From positions 186,001 to 250,000 of the forward strand of contig NZ_JAFFIW010000003.1 of the NCBI RefSeq assembly GCF_018588885.1: a DNA stretch of 64,000 nucleotides. Reading direction: 5' to 3'. The notes beneath the pieces are model-generated. The model ran no database searches. It was not told where the DNA came from and saw only the letters and a program-made list of their open reading frames with translations. This document shows, piece after piece, positions 17,312 to 25,537 of the stretch; positions within the stretch are counted from its first letter, which is position 1; the number at the start of each line of letters is the position of its first letter. Source of the stretch: Mesorhizobium sp. dw_380 (GTDB taxonomy: Bacteria; Pseudomonadota; Alphaproteobacteria; Rhizobiales; Rhizobiaceae). The position numbers and the translations under genes were made by a program.

Positions 17312-17451
17312 CTCCAACTGTCCGCGCTTGCGACGGCAAGGTCACCGTAACCGACGAGAGCGGCAATGTCGCCAATGTGACGATCGCCGATGTCGAGCAG
17401 TCCAACGGCGTCATCCATGTCGTCGACAAGGTTCTGCTCCCAAAGATGTGA
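17312..17451 (+). pseudogene. Remnant of a fasciclin-domain gene (C-terminal end only)
   Basis: Reading the frame that ends at the TGA 17449-17451 gives GKVTVTDESG, then VTIADVEQSNGVIHVVDKVL and PKM. This matches the end of a FAS1 domain and is close to the C-terminus of the intact fasciclin gene at 27290 (NQSNGVIHVVNKVLLPK). There is no start codon and no N-terminal 130 residues. It begins right after the anti-sigma stop. The likely history is a sigma/anti-sigma/fasciclin operon that lost most of its last gene by deletion. Confidence 0.75.
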
Positions 17452-17678
17452 TCGGGCGGAAACTGTAACAAAGCGCTTGCCGCGGCGAACCTGCTGCAAG
17501 GGCCCACCGTCGATCGCGTCGTCTCGCTCCCGTGACCCGCAATCGACACGCGTGCTCCGCGCCGGCCACGGTTCAGCCGTGGAACGGCGCGGAGTTTCGT
17601 CTTGGGGCAACCGTCACCGGCTTTTGATTGTTGTGTGGCGGTATAGTTTGGCAAAAGAGACGACAGGAGGAACTGGTC
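17452..17678. other. Non-coding stretch between the fasciclin remnant and msrB
   Basis: With the remnant before it, this makes 367 bases without an intact gene. I see no coding frame here. It holds one strong hairpin (17555-17594, listed separately) and the msrB leader, with AGGAGG at 17665-17670. No certain promoter could be assigned. Confidence 0.6.
17555..17594 (+). terminator. Hairpin after the sigma operon remnant
   Basis: Outer arms CTCCGCGCCG (17555-17564) and CGGCGCGGAG (17585-17594) are perfect, with inner CCACGG/CCGTGG pairs. TTTCGTCTT follows. It is a plausible, imperfect intrinsic terminator for the sigma/anti-sigma operon. Confidence 0.5.
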
Positions 17679-18182
17679 ATGAACCGTCGCGACTTTCTTT
17701 TGAGCGGTGCCGCCGCCATCGGCGTTGTCGGGGCCGCGGCAACAATGCTGCGCATGGGCAGCCCGCAGGCCGCACAGGCCGCGGAGAAGTTCGAGGTCAC
17801 CAAGACCGATGACGAATGGAAGGCCATCCTGTCGCCGGCCGCCTTTGACGTGCTGCGCAAGCAAGGCACGGAATATCCGGGCACCAGTCCGCTGCTCAAC
17901 GAGCACCGCAAGGGCATCTTCGCCTGTGCCGGCTGCGATCTGCCGGTCTATCCATCGGAGACGAAATTCGATTCCGGCACCGGGTGGCCGAGCTTCTGGC
18001 AGGAGATCGCCAATGGCATCGGCAAGACCGAGGACCGGTCGCTGGGCATGACCCGCACCGAAGTGCATTGCCGCCGCTGCGGCGGCCATCTCGGCCATGT
18101 CTTCGACGATGGCCCGGCGCCGACCGGCCTGCGCCACTGCATCAACGGCGTGGCGTTGAGCTTCAAGCCTGCCACGGCCTGA
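17679..18182 (+). CDS. msrB: Peptide-methionine (R)-S-oxide reductase MsrB, Tat-exported
   Basis: A 167-aa enzyme reducing methionine-R-sulfoxide residues in oxidised proteins. The N-terminus carries a twin-arginine signal (MNRRDFLLSGAAAIG) with cleavage near AAQAA, so it acts in the periplasm. The SelR domain shows zinc-binding CAGC and CRRC pairs, FDSGTGWPSFW, and the catalytic Cys154 in RHCING. Start: ATG 17679 with AGGAGG upstream. It follows an ECF sigma/anti-sigma operon, which suggests but does not prove an oxidative-stress regulon. The gene ends at a strong terminator. The redox partner is not in the window. Confidence 0.92.
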   Translation: MNRRDFLLSGAAAIGVVGAAATMLRMGSPQAAQAAEKFEVTKTDDEWKAILSPAAFDVLRKQGTEYPGTSPLLNEHRKGIFACAGCDLPVYPSETKFDSGTGWPSFWQEIANGIGKTEDRSLGMTRTEVHCRRCGGHLGHVFDDGPAPTGLRHCINGVALSFKPATA

Positions 18183-18202
18183 CGAAATTCTACCTCAAAC
18201 GA

Positions 18203-18234
18203 AAAACTCCGGGCCTTGCGGCCCGGAGTTTTTT
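18203..18234 (+). terminator. Strong intrinsic terminator after msrB
   Basis: Perfect 14-bp arms (AAAAACTCCGGGCC and its complement) enclose a TTGC loop and end in a T-run. The symmetric A/T tails let it also end leftward transcription from the pump operon at 18304. Confidence 0.9.
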
Positions 18235-18303
18235 GCGCTGGCAGAGTTTTGGGCGTGGACTGGAGGAGCTTCCCGAAACCGCTGCCGCGTATGGTCCTTT
18301 TGC

Positions 18304-19905
18304 TCAGTGCCCGCCGCCGCCACCGCCACCGGGCGCGGCCGGCTTGTTGATCAGCATGGTGAAAAGGCCGAGCGTCGCGAACAGTAGCGTCAGCATGTAG
18401 AACACGTCCATGAAGGACAGCAGCGCCGCCTGCTGATGGACCATGCCCGACAGCTTGGAGACCGCCGCACTGGCAGCGTCCAGGCCCGTGGCCTGCTCGA
18501 AGTTGAGCGTCATGTTCTGCAGCTTGGTCTGCGCGGCCTCGCTGCCCCACTGCACATGCTCGGAAAGCCTCGCATAGTGGAAGGCATTGCGGTCGATCAG
18601 TACTGTGTTGATGATGGCAAGGCCAACGGCACCACCAAGGTTGCGCGTGAGATTGAACAGGCCGGACGCATTCTTCAACCGGTCGGGCGGCAAGGTGCCG
18701 AGCGCGATGTTGTTGATCGGCACCATGCACAGCATCATCGAACAGCCGCGCAGGATCTGCGGGATCAGCAGCTCATAAAAATCCCAGTCGGCGGTTAGAT
18801 GCGTCATCCACCACGTACCGGTGGCGAAGCCGAAGAAGCCGATCATCATCATCAGCCGCAGATCCATCTTGCTCGACAGGATGCCCGAGATCGGCGCGGT
18901 GACGAACATGGCCAGGCCGCTGACGAACAGCGCTTCGCCTATCATCATCGAATCGTAGCCGCGGATACGGCCGAGGAAGACCGGATAGAGGTAGGTCAGG
19001 CCGTAGAGGCCGATGCCGATGACGAAGGAAAACAGCGAGCCAAAGGCGAAATTGATGTTGCTGAACGCCCTGAGATCGACGATCGGCTCCTCGGCGGTGA
19101 AGACACGCCAGAAGAAGATCACCGCGCCGATGGTCATGATGATGGCGCAGATGAACACGGCATGATCCTGCAGCCAGTCGTTGTTCGGGCCTTCCTCGAG
19201 CACATATTCCATGCAGCCCAGGAACGCCGCCATGCCGGCGAGGCCCCACCAATCGAACTTGCTGAACAGCTTGAGATTGGGCTTGTCGAAATCGATCAGC
19301 GACCAAGCCGCGGTCGCCACCAGAATGCCGGGCACGACATTGACCAGGAACAGCCAGTGCCATGAAAAGGCGTGGCTGATATAGCCGCCGACGGTCGGGC
19401 CGATGGTCGGCGCCAGCGTCGCCACGAGGCCGATCATCGGCGAGACGATGGCGCGGCGCGAGGGCGGGAAGATGGTGAAGGCCGCGGCAAAGACGCTTGG
19501 GATCATGCCACCGCCGATGAAGCCCTGCACGGCGCGGTAGACGATCATCTGGTCGATGTTGGTGGCGGTGGCGGCAAGGGCGCTGGCTGCAGTGAAGCCC
19601 GCCGCCGCGATGGTGAACAGCACGCGCGTCGACAGCATGCGGCTGAGGAAGCCCGACAGCGGGATCATGACCACCTCGGCGATCAGATAGGCCGTCTGCA
19701 CCCACGGAATTTCGTCGGAGCTGGCGCTGAGGCCCGCCTGGATCTCGGCCAGCGAGGCCGAGACGATCTGGATGTCCAGGATCGCCATGAACATGCCGAA
19801 CACCATCGCCAGGAAGGCGATGACGCGCCGTGTCGAAATGGTGTCGGGAGCGGCCGGGCGTGCCGGCGGCGCTCCGGCTGTCAGGGTTGCGGTTGCGGTT
19901 GCCAT
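18304..19905 (-). CDS. DHA2-family MFS drug exporter (EmrB-like)
   Basis: A 533-aa inner-membrane proton-driven exporter with about 14 transmembrane segments. It shows the family's DIQIVSASLAEIQ motif in TM1, VVMIPLSGFLSRMLSTR for motif A, and GFIGGGMIPS and PTIGPTVGGYI for motif C. It pairs with the membrane-fusion gene immediately upstream (22-bp gap), forming an EmrAB-type pump with an outer-membrane TolC not seen here. The C-terminus ends in seven glycines and a histidine. Start: ATG 19905 with GGGAG upstream. Substrate range cannot be read from sequence. The divergent TetR probably represses it. Confidence 0.9.
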   Translation of the reverse strand: MATATATLTAGAPPARPAAPDTISTRRVIAFLAMVFGMFMAILDIQIVSASLAEIQAGLSASSDEIPWVQTAYLIAEVVMIPLSGFLSRMLSTRVLFTIAAAGFTAASALAATATNIDQMIVYRAVQGFIGGGMIPSVFAAAFTIFPPSRRAIVSPMIGLVATLAPTIGPTVGGYISHAFSWHWLFLVNVVPGILVATAAWSLIDFDKPNLKLFSKFDWWGLAGMAAFLGCMEYVLEEGPNNDWLQDHAVFICAIIMTIGAVIFFWRVFTAEEPIVDLRAFSNINFAFGSLFSFVIGIGLYGLTYLYPVFLGRIRGYDSMMIGEALFVSGLAMFVTAPISGILSSKMDLRLMMMIGFFGFATGTWWMTHLTADWDFYELLIPQILRGCSMMLCMVPINNIALGTLPPDRLKNASGLFNLTRNLGGAVGLAIINTVLIDRNAFHYARLSEHVQWGSEAAQTKLQNMTLNFEQATGLDAASAAVSKLSGMVHQQAALLSFMDVFYMLTLLFATLGLFTMLINKPAAPGGGGGGGH

Positions 19906-19927
19906 AGCATTGCTCCCGGGCGCCCGC

Positions 19928-21112
19928 TCAGTTCGATGCCGCGGGCGCGGTGCGGCTGTCGGCGGCGACGACAACGCTCAAGCCCGCGCGCAGCTTGCCG
20001 CCCTTCAGCACATCGGCCGGCACGTCGATGCGGACCGGAACACGCTGCACGACCTTGGTGAAGTTGCCGGTGGCATTTTCAGGCGGCAGCAGCGAGAACA
20101 CGGCACCCGAGGCCGGCGCCAGCGACGAGACGGTTCCTTCGAAATCCTGGCCGTCGATCGCGTCGACCGAGACCTTGACCTTTTCGCCGGGAACCAGCCG
20201 GGCGAGCTGGGTCTCCTTGAAATTGGCGACGATGTAGAGCTTGTCCATCGGCACGACGACGGCAAGCTTCTGGCCGGGACTGACGAGGTCGCCCTGTTCG
20301 ACGGAACGGTTGCCGACGACGCCGTCATAGGGCGCCTTCAGCACGGTGAAGGAAAGGTCGCGCGCGGCCTTGTCGCGGCTGAGCTGCAAGGAAGCGAGCG
20401 TGCTCGCCGATTCGGCGCGCTGCGCTTCGAGCACACCGATATTGGCCTGCGCGGCGGCGATCTGCGCATCGGCACCGACGAGAGCGGCATTGGCCTGGTC
20501 GAGCGCGGTCTGGGCGTCGTCCAGTTGCGCCTGCGTGCCGACATGCGTCTTGACCAGCTGCGCGGCGCGCTGCTGGGCGCGAGCGGCATTGTCGGCCGCG
20601 GCCTGGTCGGCCACCTTCTGTGCCTGTGCCTGCTGCAGGGAAGCCTGCGCGGCCTTGGTCTGCGCATCGATGCGGTCGAGCGTCTTTGACAGCGTGGCGA
20701 TCTGCGCTTGGGTCTGGGCAACGGCGATCTTGTAGTCGCCATCGTCGATCGTCAGCAGCGGGTCGCCAGCCTTGACCAGCTGGTTCTCGCTCACCTTGAC
20801 CTGATCGACATAGCCGGAAATCTTGGGCGAGACGAACGCCATGTCCGCCTGGACATAGGCGTCGTCGGTCGAGATCATGAAACGGCCCGTGGTCCAATAG
20901 TCATAGCCATACCAGGCACCGGCGCCGAGCAAGGCAACACCGATGATCGGCAGCAGGAAGGAGCGCACCGAACGCTTCTTCTTTGCGGGAGCTTCGGCCG
21001 GCGGCGGCGCGACGGCCGGCTGGATAGGAACTTCCGGTGCTTCCGTCGCCGGCGCGACCTTGGCATTGGGGAAAGGACGGACTTCGGCGGTGGAGGGCGC
21101 GTTCGAAGACAT
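19928..21112 (-). CDS. HlyD-family membrane-fusion protein (EmrA-like)
   Basis: A 394-aa periplasmic adaptor with one N-terminal transmembrane anchor (about residues 48-70, after a proline/alanine-rich cytoplasmic tail and KKKR). A biotinyl-lipoyl half-motif includes MISTDDAYVQAD, then a long alanine- and glutamine-rich coiled-coil hairpin (about 130-250), a second lipoyl half (LKAPYDGVVGNR) and a beta-barrel domain. It links the DHA2 exporter encoded 22 bp downstream to an outer-membrane channel. Start: ATG 21110-21112. Two palindromes in the upstream region fit the divergent TetR. Confidence 0.92.
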   Translation of the reverse strand: MSSNAPSTAEVRPFPNAKVAPATEAPEVPIQPAVAPPPAEAPAKKKRSVRSFLLPIIGVALLGAGAWYGYDYWTTGRFMISTDDAYVQADMAFVSPKISGYVDQVKVSENQLVKAGDPLLTIDDGDYKIAVAQTQAQIATLSKTLDRIDAQTKAAQASLQQAQAQKVADQAAADNAARAQQRAAQLVKTHVGTQAQLDDAQTALDQANAALVGADAQIAAAQANIGVLEAQRAESASTLASLQLSRDKAARDLSFTVLKAPYDGVVGNRSVEQGDLVSPGQKLAVVVPMDKLYIVANFKETQLARLVPGEKVKVSVDAIDGQDFEGTVSSLAPASGAVFSLLPPENATGNFTKVVQRVPVRIDVPADVLKGGKLRAGLSVVVAADSRTAPAASN

Positions 21113-21137
21113 GACATCTCTCTAAAGTTATAATACT

Positions 21138-21217
21138 GAACCGTTCGGTTCGATCAGACCGTTGACATAGCGCGTAAAGAGGACCATATCAAGAGGCAAT
21201 CGAACCGCTTGGTTCGA
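21138..21217. promoter_or_regulatory. Divergent TetR/pump control region with two palindromic operators
   Basis: Operator 1 is GAACCG-TT-CGGTTC at 21138-21151, nearer the pump gene. Operator 2 is TCGAACC-N4-GGTTCGA at 21200-21217, nearer the regulator. Both share the GAACC core. Between them TTGACA (21162-21167), a 17-bp spacer and CATATC form a candidate promoter for the TetR gene. Confidence 0.65.
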
Positions 21218-21239
21218 ATTATTTCGAGGTGCGACTTTT

Positions 21240-21974
21240 ATGGCCGAGACAACGCCCGACGTCGAAAACGACAAATGCGGCGACCTGCTGGACAGCTTGC
21301 GACGCGGCCGCCCGGCCGCCGGTCAGGATCCGGTCAAGCGCAGCCAGATTATTGACGGCGCCCGTCGTGTCTTCATCGACAAGGGCTTCGAGGCCGCCTC
21401 GATGAACGACATCACGCGTGAGGCCGGCGTGTCGAAGGGCACCATCTATGTCTACTTCGCCAACAAGGAAGAGCTGTTCGAGGCGCTGATCGAGGAAGAG
21501 CGCGGCAGCATCTTCAAGAACATGTACGACTTGCTCGACCGTGCCGACGATCTTCGCCAGACGCTGGTGAAGTTCGGCAAGGTGCTGTCCATGAAGATCA
21601 CCTCGGCCAGGGTCATCCAGGCGCAGCGCACGGTAATCGGTGCCTGCGACAGGATACCGGATATGGGCGCGCGGTTTTATGAACGCGGCCCCAAACGCGG
21701 CCATGACAAGGTGGTGGCCTTTTTGAACGCCGCCATCGACCGCGGCCTGCTACGCATCGACGATGTCGATCTCGCGGCCTATCAGTTCACCGAACTGTGC
21801 CTGGCAGGTCTTTTCCGTCAGTGCATCTTCGCCTATCGCGCCAAGGCGCCGAGCCAGGAGGAGATCGACCACATCGTCCGGTCGGGCGTCGATATGTTCC
21901 TGAAGGCGTACGGAACCGGAAGCCTCGCCGAGGAAGAACGCCACCAGATGATTGCCCTGGAGGCAAAGTCATAA
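21240..21974 (+). CDS. TetR-family repressor of the adjacent pump
   Basis: A 244-aa regulator. An N-terminal extension of about 25 residues precedes the TetR DNA-binding domain, whose helix-turn-helix reads SMNDITREAGVSKGTIYVYF (about residues 58-77) and is followed by NKEELFEAL. The C-terminal part is a helical ligand-binding domain of the AcrR-C type. Start: ATG 21240. It is divergent from the emrAB-like pair, and two related palindromes lie in between, so it most likely represses both the pump and itself until a toxic ligand binds. Confidence 0.9.
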   Translation: MAETTPDVENDKCGDLLDSLRRGRPAAGQDPVKRSQIIDGARRVFIDKGFEAASMNDITREAGVSKGTIYVYFANKEELFEALIEEERGSIFKNMYDLLDRADDLRQTLVKFGKVLSMKITSARVIQAQRTVIGACDRIPDMGARFYERGPKRGHDKVVAFLNAAIDRGLLRIDDVDLAAYQFTELCLAGLFRQCIFAYRAKAPSQEEIDHIVRSGVDMFLKAYGTGSLAEEERHQMIALEAKS

Positions 21975-22011
21975 GGGCAATCGCCCCGCTGGACGGGCCT
22001 GTCCCGAGTCT

Positions 22012-22671
22012 TTAGCCGCCATTGGCGGCAAGCACGATCGCCGCCTGCAATTCCTCGAGGCCTTCGCCCTTTTCCGATGAAGTCGCCAGGACGAATGGAA
22101 ACGCGGCCGGCCGCTTCTTGATCTTGGCCAGCGTCTCCTCGATCAGCCGCGGCACGCCCGCGACCTTGATCTTGTCGGTCTTGGTCAGCACGATCTGGTA
22201 GGATACCGCCGCCTTGTCGAGCAGCGACAGCACTTCGTCGTCCTTGGCCTTGATGCCGTGGCGGGCGTCGATCAGCACATAGACACGTTTCAGCGTGACG
22301 CGGCCCTTGAGATAGTCGAAGACCAGCTTGGTCCACTCATCGACCTTCTCCTTGGGCGCGGAGGCGTAGCCGTAGCCCGGCATGTCGACCAGCGCCAGCG
22401 GCGGCAGGTCGGCGCCCTCGCCCGAAAATCCGTCCGGCACGAAATAGTTGAGTTCCTGCGTGCGCCCCGGCGTGTTGGAGGTGCGCGCCAGCCCCTTCTG
22501 GTTGACCAGCGCATTGATCAGCGACGATTTGCCGACATTGGAACGGCCGGCAAAGGCGATTTCCGGCGGCCCTTCCGGCGGCAGGAACTTCATGGCCGGC
22601 ACGCCTCGGATGAAGATCCAGCCGCGCGTGAACAGGTCGGTGCCGATCGTGGTGCTGTTTTGAGCGCTCAA
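22012..22671 (-). CDS. engB: Ribosome-biogenesis GTP-binding protein EngB/YsxC
   Basis: A 219-aa essential GTPase for 50S subunit assembly. The G motifs are all visible: G1 [10 protein letters not shown]3 DMPGYG, G4 TKTDK and G5 ATSS, with the typical lead-in [15 protein letters not shown]. The first plausible start is a TTG at 22669-22671, whose bases overlap the stop codon of the upstream acetyltransferase (TTGA), implying coupled translation; the next ATG would remove the conserved N-terminus. In related genomes yidC precedes and argB follows this gene closely. Here yidC is 5.3 kb upstream, and engB probably depends on the transferase's promoter. Confidence 0.9.
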   Translation of the reverse strand: MSAQNSTTIGTDLFTRGWIFIRGVPAMKFLPPEGPPEIAFAGRSNVGKSSLINALVNQKGLARTSNTPGRTQELNYFVPDGFSGEGADLPPLALVDMPGYGYASAPKEKVDEWTKLVFDYLKGRVTLKRVYVLIDARHGIKAKDDEVLSLLDKAAVSYQIVLTKTDKIKVAGVPRLIEETLAKIKKRPAAFPFVLATSSEKGEGLEELQAAIVLAANGG

Positions 22672-23306
22672 GCTGCTGCCTCCAGAAGAGAGATGTCGGC
22701 GCCCCTGATGGCGTCGAGGTTGCGGCCGATCTTGTCCACCGGCCAATCCCACCACGCCAATGCCAGCAGCCGCCTGATCGTCCTGTCGTCGAAACGCTTC
22801 TTCACCATCTTGGCCGCGTTGCCGGCAACGATCGCATAGGGCGGCACATCGTGCGTCACCACGGATTTGGCGGCGATGATGGCGCCATGGCCGATGTCCA
22901 CACCGGGCAGGATCACCGCCTCCATGCCGATCCAGACATCGCTGCCGACCACCGTGTCCCCGCGCACCTCCCTCGACCATGTCGCCGGGTCAAAACCCTT
23001 TTCCCAACCATGGCCGAAAATGTTGAACGGGTAGGTCGAAAAGCCGGACATGGCGTGGTTGGCGCCGTTCATGATGAAACGCGCTCCTTCGGCAATGGCG
23101 CAGAATCTGCCGATGATGAGCTTGTCGCCGATGAAGGGGTAGTGATGCAGCACGCATTTTTCGGCGAATTTGTCCGGCCCGTCCGGGTCGTCATAATAGG
23201 TGAAGTCGCCGATCTCGATGTTCGGCGCGCTCACCAGAGGTTTCAGGAAACCGACGCGCGTATGCATCGGGATCGGGTGCTTGATGCCGGGGTTGGGTCC
23301 ATCCAT
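22668..23306 (-). CDS. CatB/Vat-type hexapeptide O-acetyltransferase
   Basis: A 212-aa left-handed beta-helix acetyltransferase of the xenobiotic acetyltransferase class. This class includes chloramphenicol and streptogramin A acetyltransferases and many enzymes of unknown substrate. Family blocks are [19 protein letters not shown], the active-site region [10 protein letters not shown] with a candidate catalytic His, STYPFNIFG, and [13 protein letters not shown]. It acts in the cytoplasm with acetyl-CoA. Start: ATG 23304-23306. The stop overlaps the TTG start of engB, so an accessory resistance-like gene is fused into the expression of an essential one. Actual antibiotic resistance is not shown. 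Confidence 0.85.
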   Translation of the reverse strand: MDGPNPGIKHPIPMHTRVGFLKPLVSAPNIEIGDFTYYDDPDGPDKFAEKCVLHHYPFIGDKLIIGRFCAIAEGARFIMNGANHAMSGFSTYPFNIFGHGWEKGFDPATWSREVRGDTVVGSDVWIGMEAVILPGVDIGHGAIIAAKSVVTHDVPPYAIVAGNAAKMVKKRFDDRTIRRLLALAWWDWPVDKIGRNLDAIRGADISLLEAAA

Positions 23307-23427
23307 GTCGGTTCGTCCGAAAATTGGCAGACAGGCGCATCCGCAACCGGAGGCGCCTGGTCAAAATAGCGTGATCCGCCCTATAGCACCAATCGGCCGG
23401 GGAGCGAGTCTTCCGTGGCGGACCAGC

Positions 23428-23742
23428 TCATTTGTTGCCGCGACAGATCACGATCGGATTGGACAGCGCGCTGTCGAAACCGCTGCCCTGATAGACGGTG
23501 ACGTTGGATGCTCCAGGCGGCAGCATGAAGGTGCCTTCGACAATCTTCTGATCGCCGGCCATCGCGTGCAAAGCCCAGCTGAACGTGCAGAACTGCGGCG
23601 GCGCCTGGGGTTCGACGTGGCTGCAGTTCAGCTGTGCGCCGCCCAGCATGGCGGCGCCGCCGCAGCTGACCGCGTCCTTGGCAACCGCAGTACTCGGGCA
23701 TCCAGCGACAGCCAGCACCGCCGCGATCTTGAGCCAATTCAT
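23428..23742 (-). CDS. Hypothetical secreted protein
   Basis: A 104-aa protein with a signal peptide (about residues 1-22, ending STAVAK-D) and two pairs of cysteines (SCGGAAM, LNCSH, FCTFSW, VICRG) that may form disulfides in the periplasm. I do not recognise a family. The start is ATG 23740-23742; an upstream in-frame start at 23808 would bury the signal sequence. It lies between the acetyltransferase and the MarR/pump operon and reads leftwards; no functional link is visible. Confidence 0.6.
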   Translation of the reverse strand: MNWLKIAAVLAVAGCPSTAVAKDAVSCGGAAMLGGAQLNCSHVEPQAPPQFCTFSWALHAMAGDQKIVEGTFMLPPGASNVTVYQGSGFDSALSNPIVICRGNK

Positions 23743-23919
23743 CGTCTCGTCCTCGCCGGGAAATTGCCTGTCGCCGCGCCTGCCGTTGCACCGCGACACG
23801 TGCGACATTTTTTCTCGGGCGGGCTTAATCCGTCTTGTGCATCGCGTCCAGCAGGATTATGTGCATGATGATAATAAGCATGCTCACGAAAGCTTGACCG
23901 CAGACCCTGATCTCCTCCC

Positions 23920-24249
23920 ATGTCGTCCTCGCCCAAAATCAGCTTCGTGCTGCACGACGTCGCGCGCCTGCTTCGAAAGCGGTTCGAGCAGCATTCGCGG
24001 ACATCGGGGCTGAGCCGAACCCAGTGGCAGGTGCTTGCCTATCTGTCGCCGCGTGAAGGCATCAACCAGAACAGTCTGGCCGACCTCATCGAGATCATGC
24101 GCGGCAACGGCCAGAAAACACGAGACGAGGCCTTCGCCGGTCTTTCGTCGGATGCACAGCATCTGCTGCAGACCCTAGGCTCGATCAAATCCAATCTGCT
24201 CGCGGCTTGCACCCAGCCAGCCGTCGACCGGGAGAAAGTACATGGCTGA
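23920..24249 (+). CDS. MarR-family regulator lacking the recognition helix and wing (probable inactive remnant)
   Basis: A 109-aa protein. Residues 1-57 are a normal MarR N-terminus: dimerisation helix, then RTQWQVLAYLSPREGINQ and NSLADLIEI, the first helix of the helix-turn-helix. After that the sequence jumps to MRGNGQKTRDEAFAGLSSD, which resembles the region following the wing in pump-associated MarR proteins (about 150 aa). About 40 residues, covering the recognition helix and wing, are missing without loss of frame. It therefore should not bind DNA normally. It overlaps the emrA-like gene by 8 bp and heads the pump operon. Confidence 0.65.
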   Translation: MSSSPKISFVLHDVARLLRKRFEQHSRTSGLSRTQWQVLAYLSPREGINQNSLADLIEIMRGNGQKTRDEAFAGLSSDAQHLLQTLGSIKSNLLAACTQPAVDREKVHG

Positions 24250-25537
24250 ATCAACATTCCCCAAGAAACCTGCCGAAGGCCAGCCTTCCACGGTCCGGAC
24301 CGGCGACCAGGTCGTCCGGCTGGACAGCGAGCGCAAACAGCGACGAGCCAATGTCGTCATCGACAAGGACGAGTTGGAAGCGCCGGTCGCCCTTGAGCCG
24401 GCGGCGCTCGAGGCGCCGGCCAGGGAGCCGCAGCCACAGCAGGCCCCTGTCGCCGTTGCCCCTCCTGCTTCGGCCAAGCCGAAGCAGGGCCTGACGCGTC
24501 CGGTGCTCTTTGCCCTGCTTCCGGTCGCGCTGGTCGTGGGCGGCTATTATTATGTCACCGGCGGCCAGGTGATGACGACCGACAATGCCTACATCCAGGC
24601 CCAGTCGCTCGGCGTATCCACCGATGTCTCCGGCACCGTGCAGGAGATCGATGTCCACGAGAACCAGGCGGTGAAGAAGGGCGACGTGCTCTTCCGCCTG
24701 AGGCCGGCCTCCTTCGAAACCGCTCTCGCCGCTGCCCAGGCCCAGCTTGGGACCGTGCGCAACCAGGTGCTGACGCTGCAGGCGAGCTATCAGCAGTCGC
24801 TGTCGCAGATCGAGCAGGCGCAGGCCGACATCCCCTATTACGAGGCGGCCTTCCAGCGGCAGCAGGACCTGCTCAAGACCTCCACCGCCTCAAAGGCGTC
24901 TTTCGACAGCGCCCAGCACGACCTTGTGGCGGCGCGCCAGAAAGTGTCGGTCACCAAAGCGCAGGCGCAGGCCACGCTTGCCCAGCTTGGCGGCGACGCC
25001 GACCAGCCGGTGGAGAAGAACCCGTTCTATCTGCAGGCCCAGTCTGGCGTCGACGATGCGCAGCGCAACCTCAACGACTCGATCGTCAAGGCGCCGTTCG
25101 ACGGTGTCGTCACCAATGTCGACGCGCTTCAGGTCGGCAAGTATCTGCCCGCTTCGCAGCCGGCCTTCAGCCTGGTTTCGTCAACCGATCTGTGGATCGA
25201 GGCGGAACCGAAGGAAACCGAGCTGACCTATGCGCGGCCGGGACAGACGGCGACGATCAGCGTCGACACCTATCCGGGTGCCGTGTGGCACGGCACGGTT
25301 GCCTCGATCAGCCCCGCCTCGTCGTCGAGCTTCTCGCTGCTGCCGGCGCAGAACACCACCGGCAACTGGGTCAAGGTCGTGCAGCGCATCCCGATGCGCG
25401 TGACGGTCGATGACATCGAGGGCAAGCCGCCGCTGCGCGGCGGGATGAGCGTCGTGGTCGACGTCGAGACCGGCCATGCGCGCGGCCTGCCGGACTTCGT
25501 GGCCAATCTCATCGACCGGTTCGGACAAAAGTCATGA
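24242..25537 (+). CDS. HlyD-family membrane-fusion protein (EmrA-like), second system
   Basis: A 431-aa periplasmic adaptor. A long cytoplasmic N-terminal region of about 90 residues rich in Pro, Ala and Gln leads to one membrane anchor (about 92-112). Then come TTDNAYIQAQ (lipoyl half), a coiled-coil hairpin of roughly 150-260, IVKAPFDGVVTNVD (second lipoyl half) and the beta-barrel domain. It overlaps the MarR-like gene by 8 bp and the exporter gene by 4 bp, so this is one operon. It is a distinct sequence from the adaptor at 19928, not a recent duplicate. It works with the DHA2 exporter that follows. Confidence 0.92.
   Translation: MAESTFPKKPAEGQPSTVRTGDQVVRLDSERKQRRANVVIDKDELEAPVALEPAALEAPAREPQPQQAPVAVAPPASAKPKQGLTRPVLFALLPVALVVGGYYYVTGGQVMTTDNAYIQAQSLGVSTDVSGTVQEIDVHENQAVKKGDVLFRLRPASFETALAAAQAQLGTVRNQVLTLQASYQQSLSQIEQAQADIPYYEAAFQRQQDLLKTSTASKASFDSAQHDLVAARQKVSVTKAQAQATLAQLGGDADQPVEKNPFYLQAQSGVDDAQRNLNDSIVKAPFDGVVTNVDALQVGKYLPASQPAFSLVSSTDLWIEAEPKETELTYARPGQTATISVDTYPGAVWHGTVASISPASSSSFSLLPAQNTTGNWVKVVQRIPMRVTVDDIEGKPPLRGGMSVVVDVETGHARGLPDFVANLIDRFGQKS

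Noticed and set aside
17326..17451. A short functional gene after the anti-sigma gene
   Set aside because: The frame has no start codon after the anti-sigma stop and covers only the tail of a FAS1 domain, so it is treated as a remnant.
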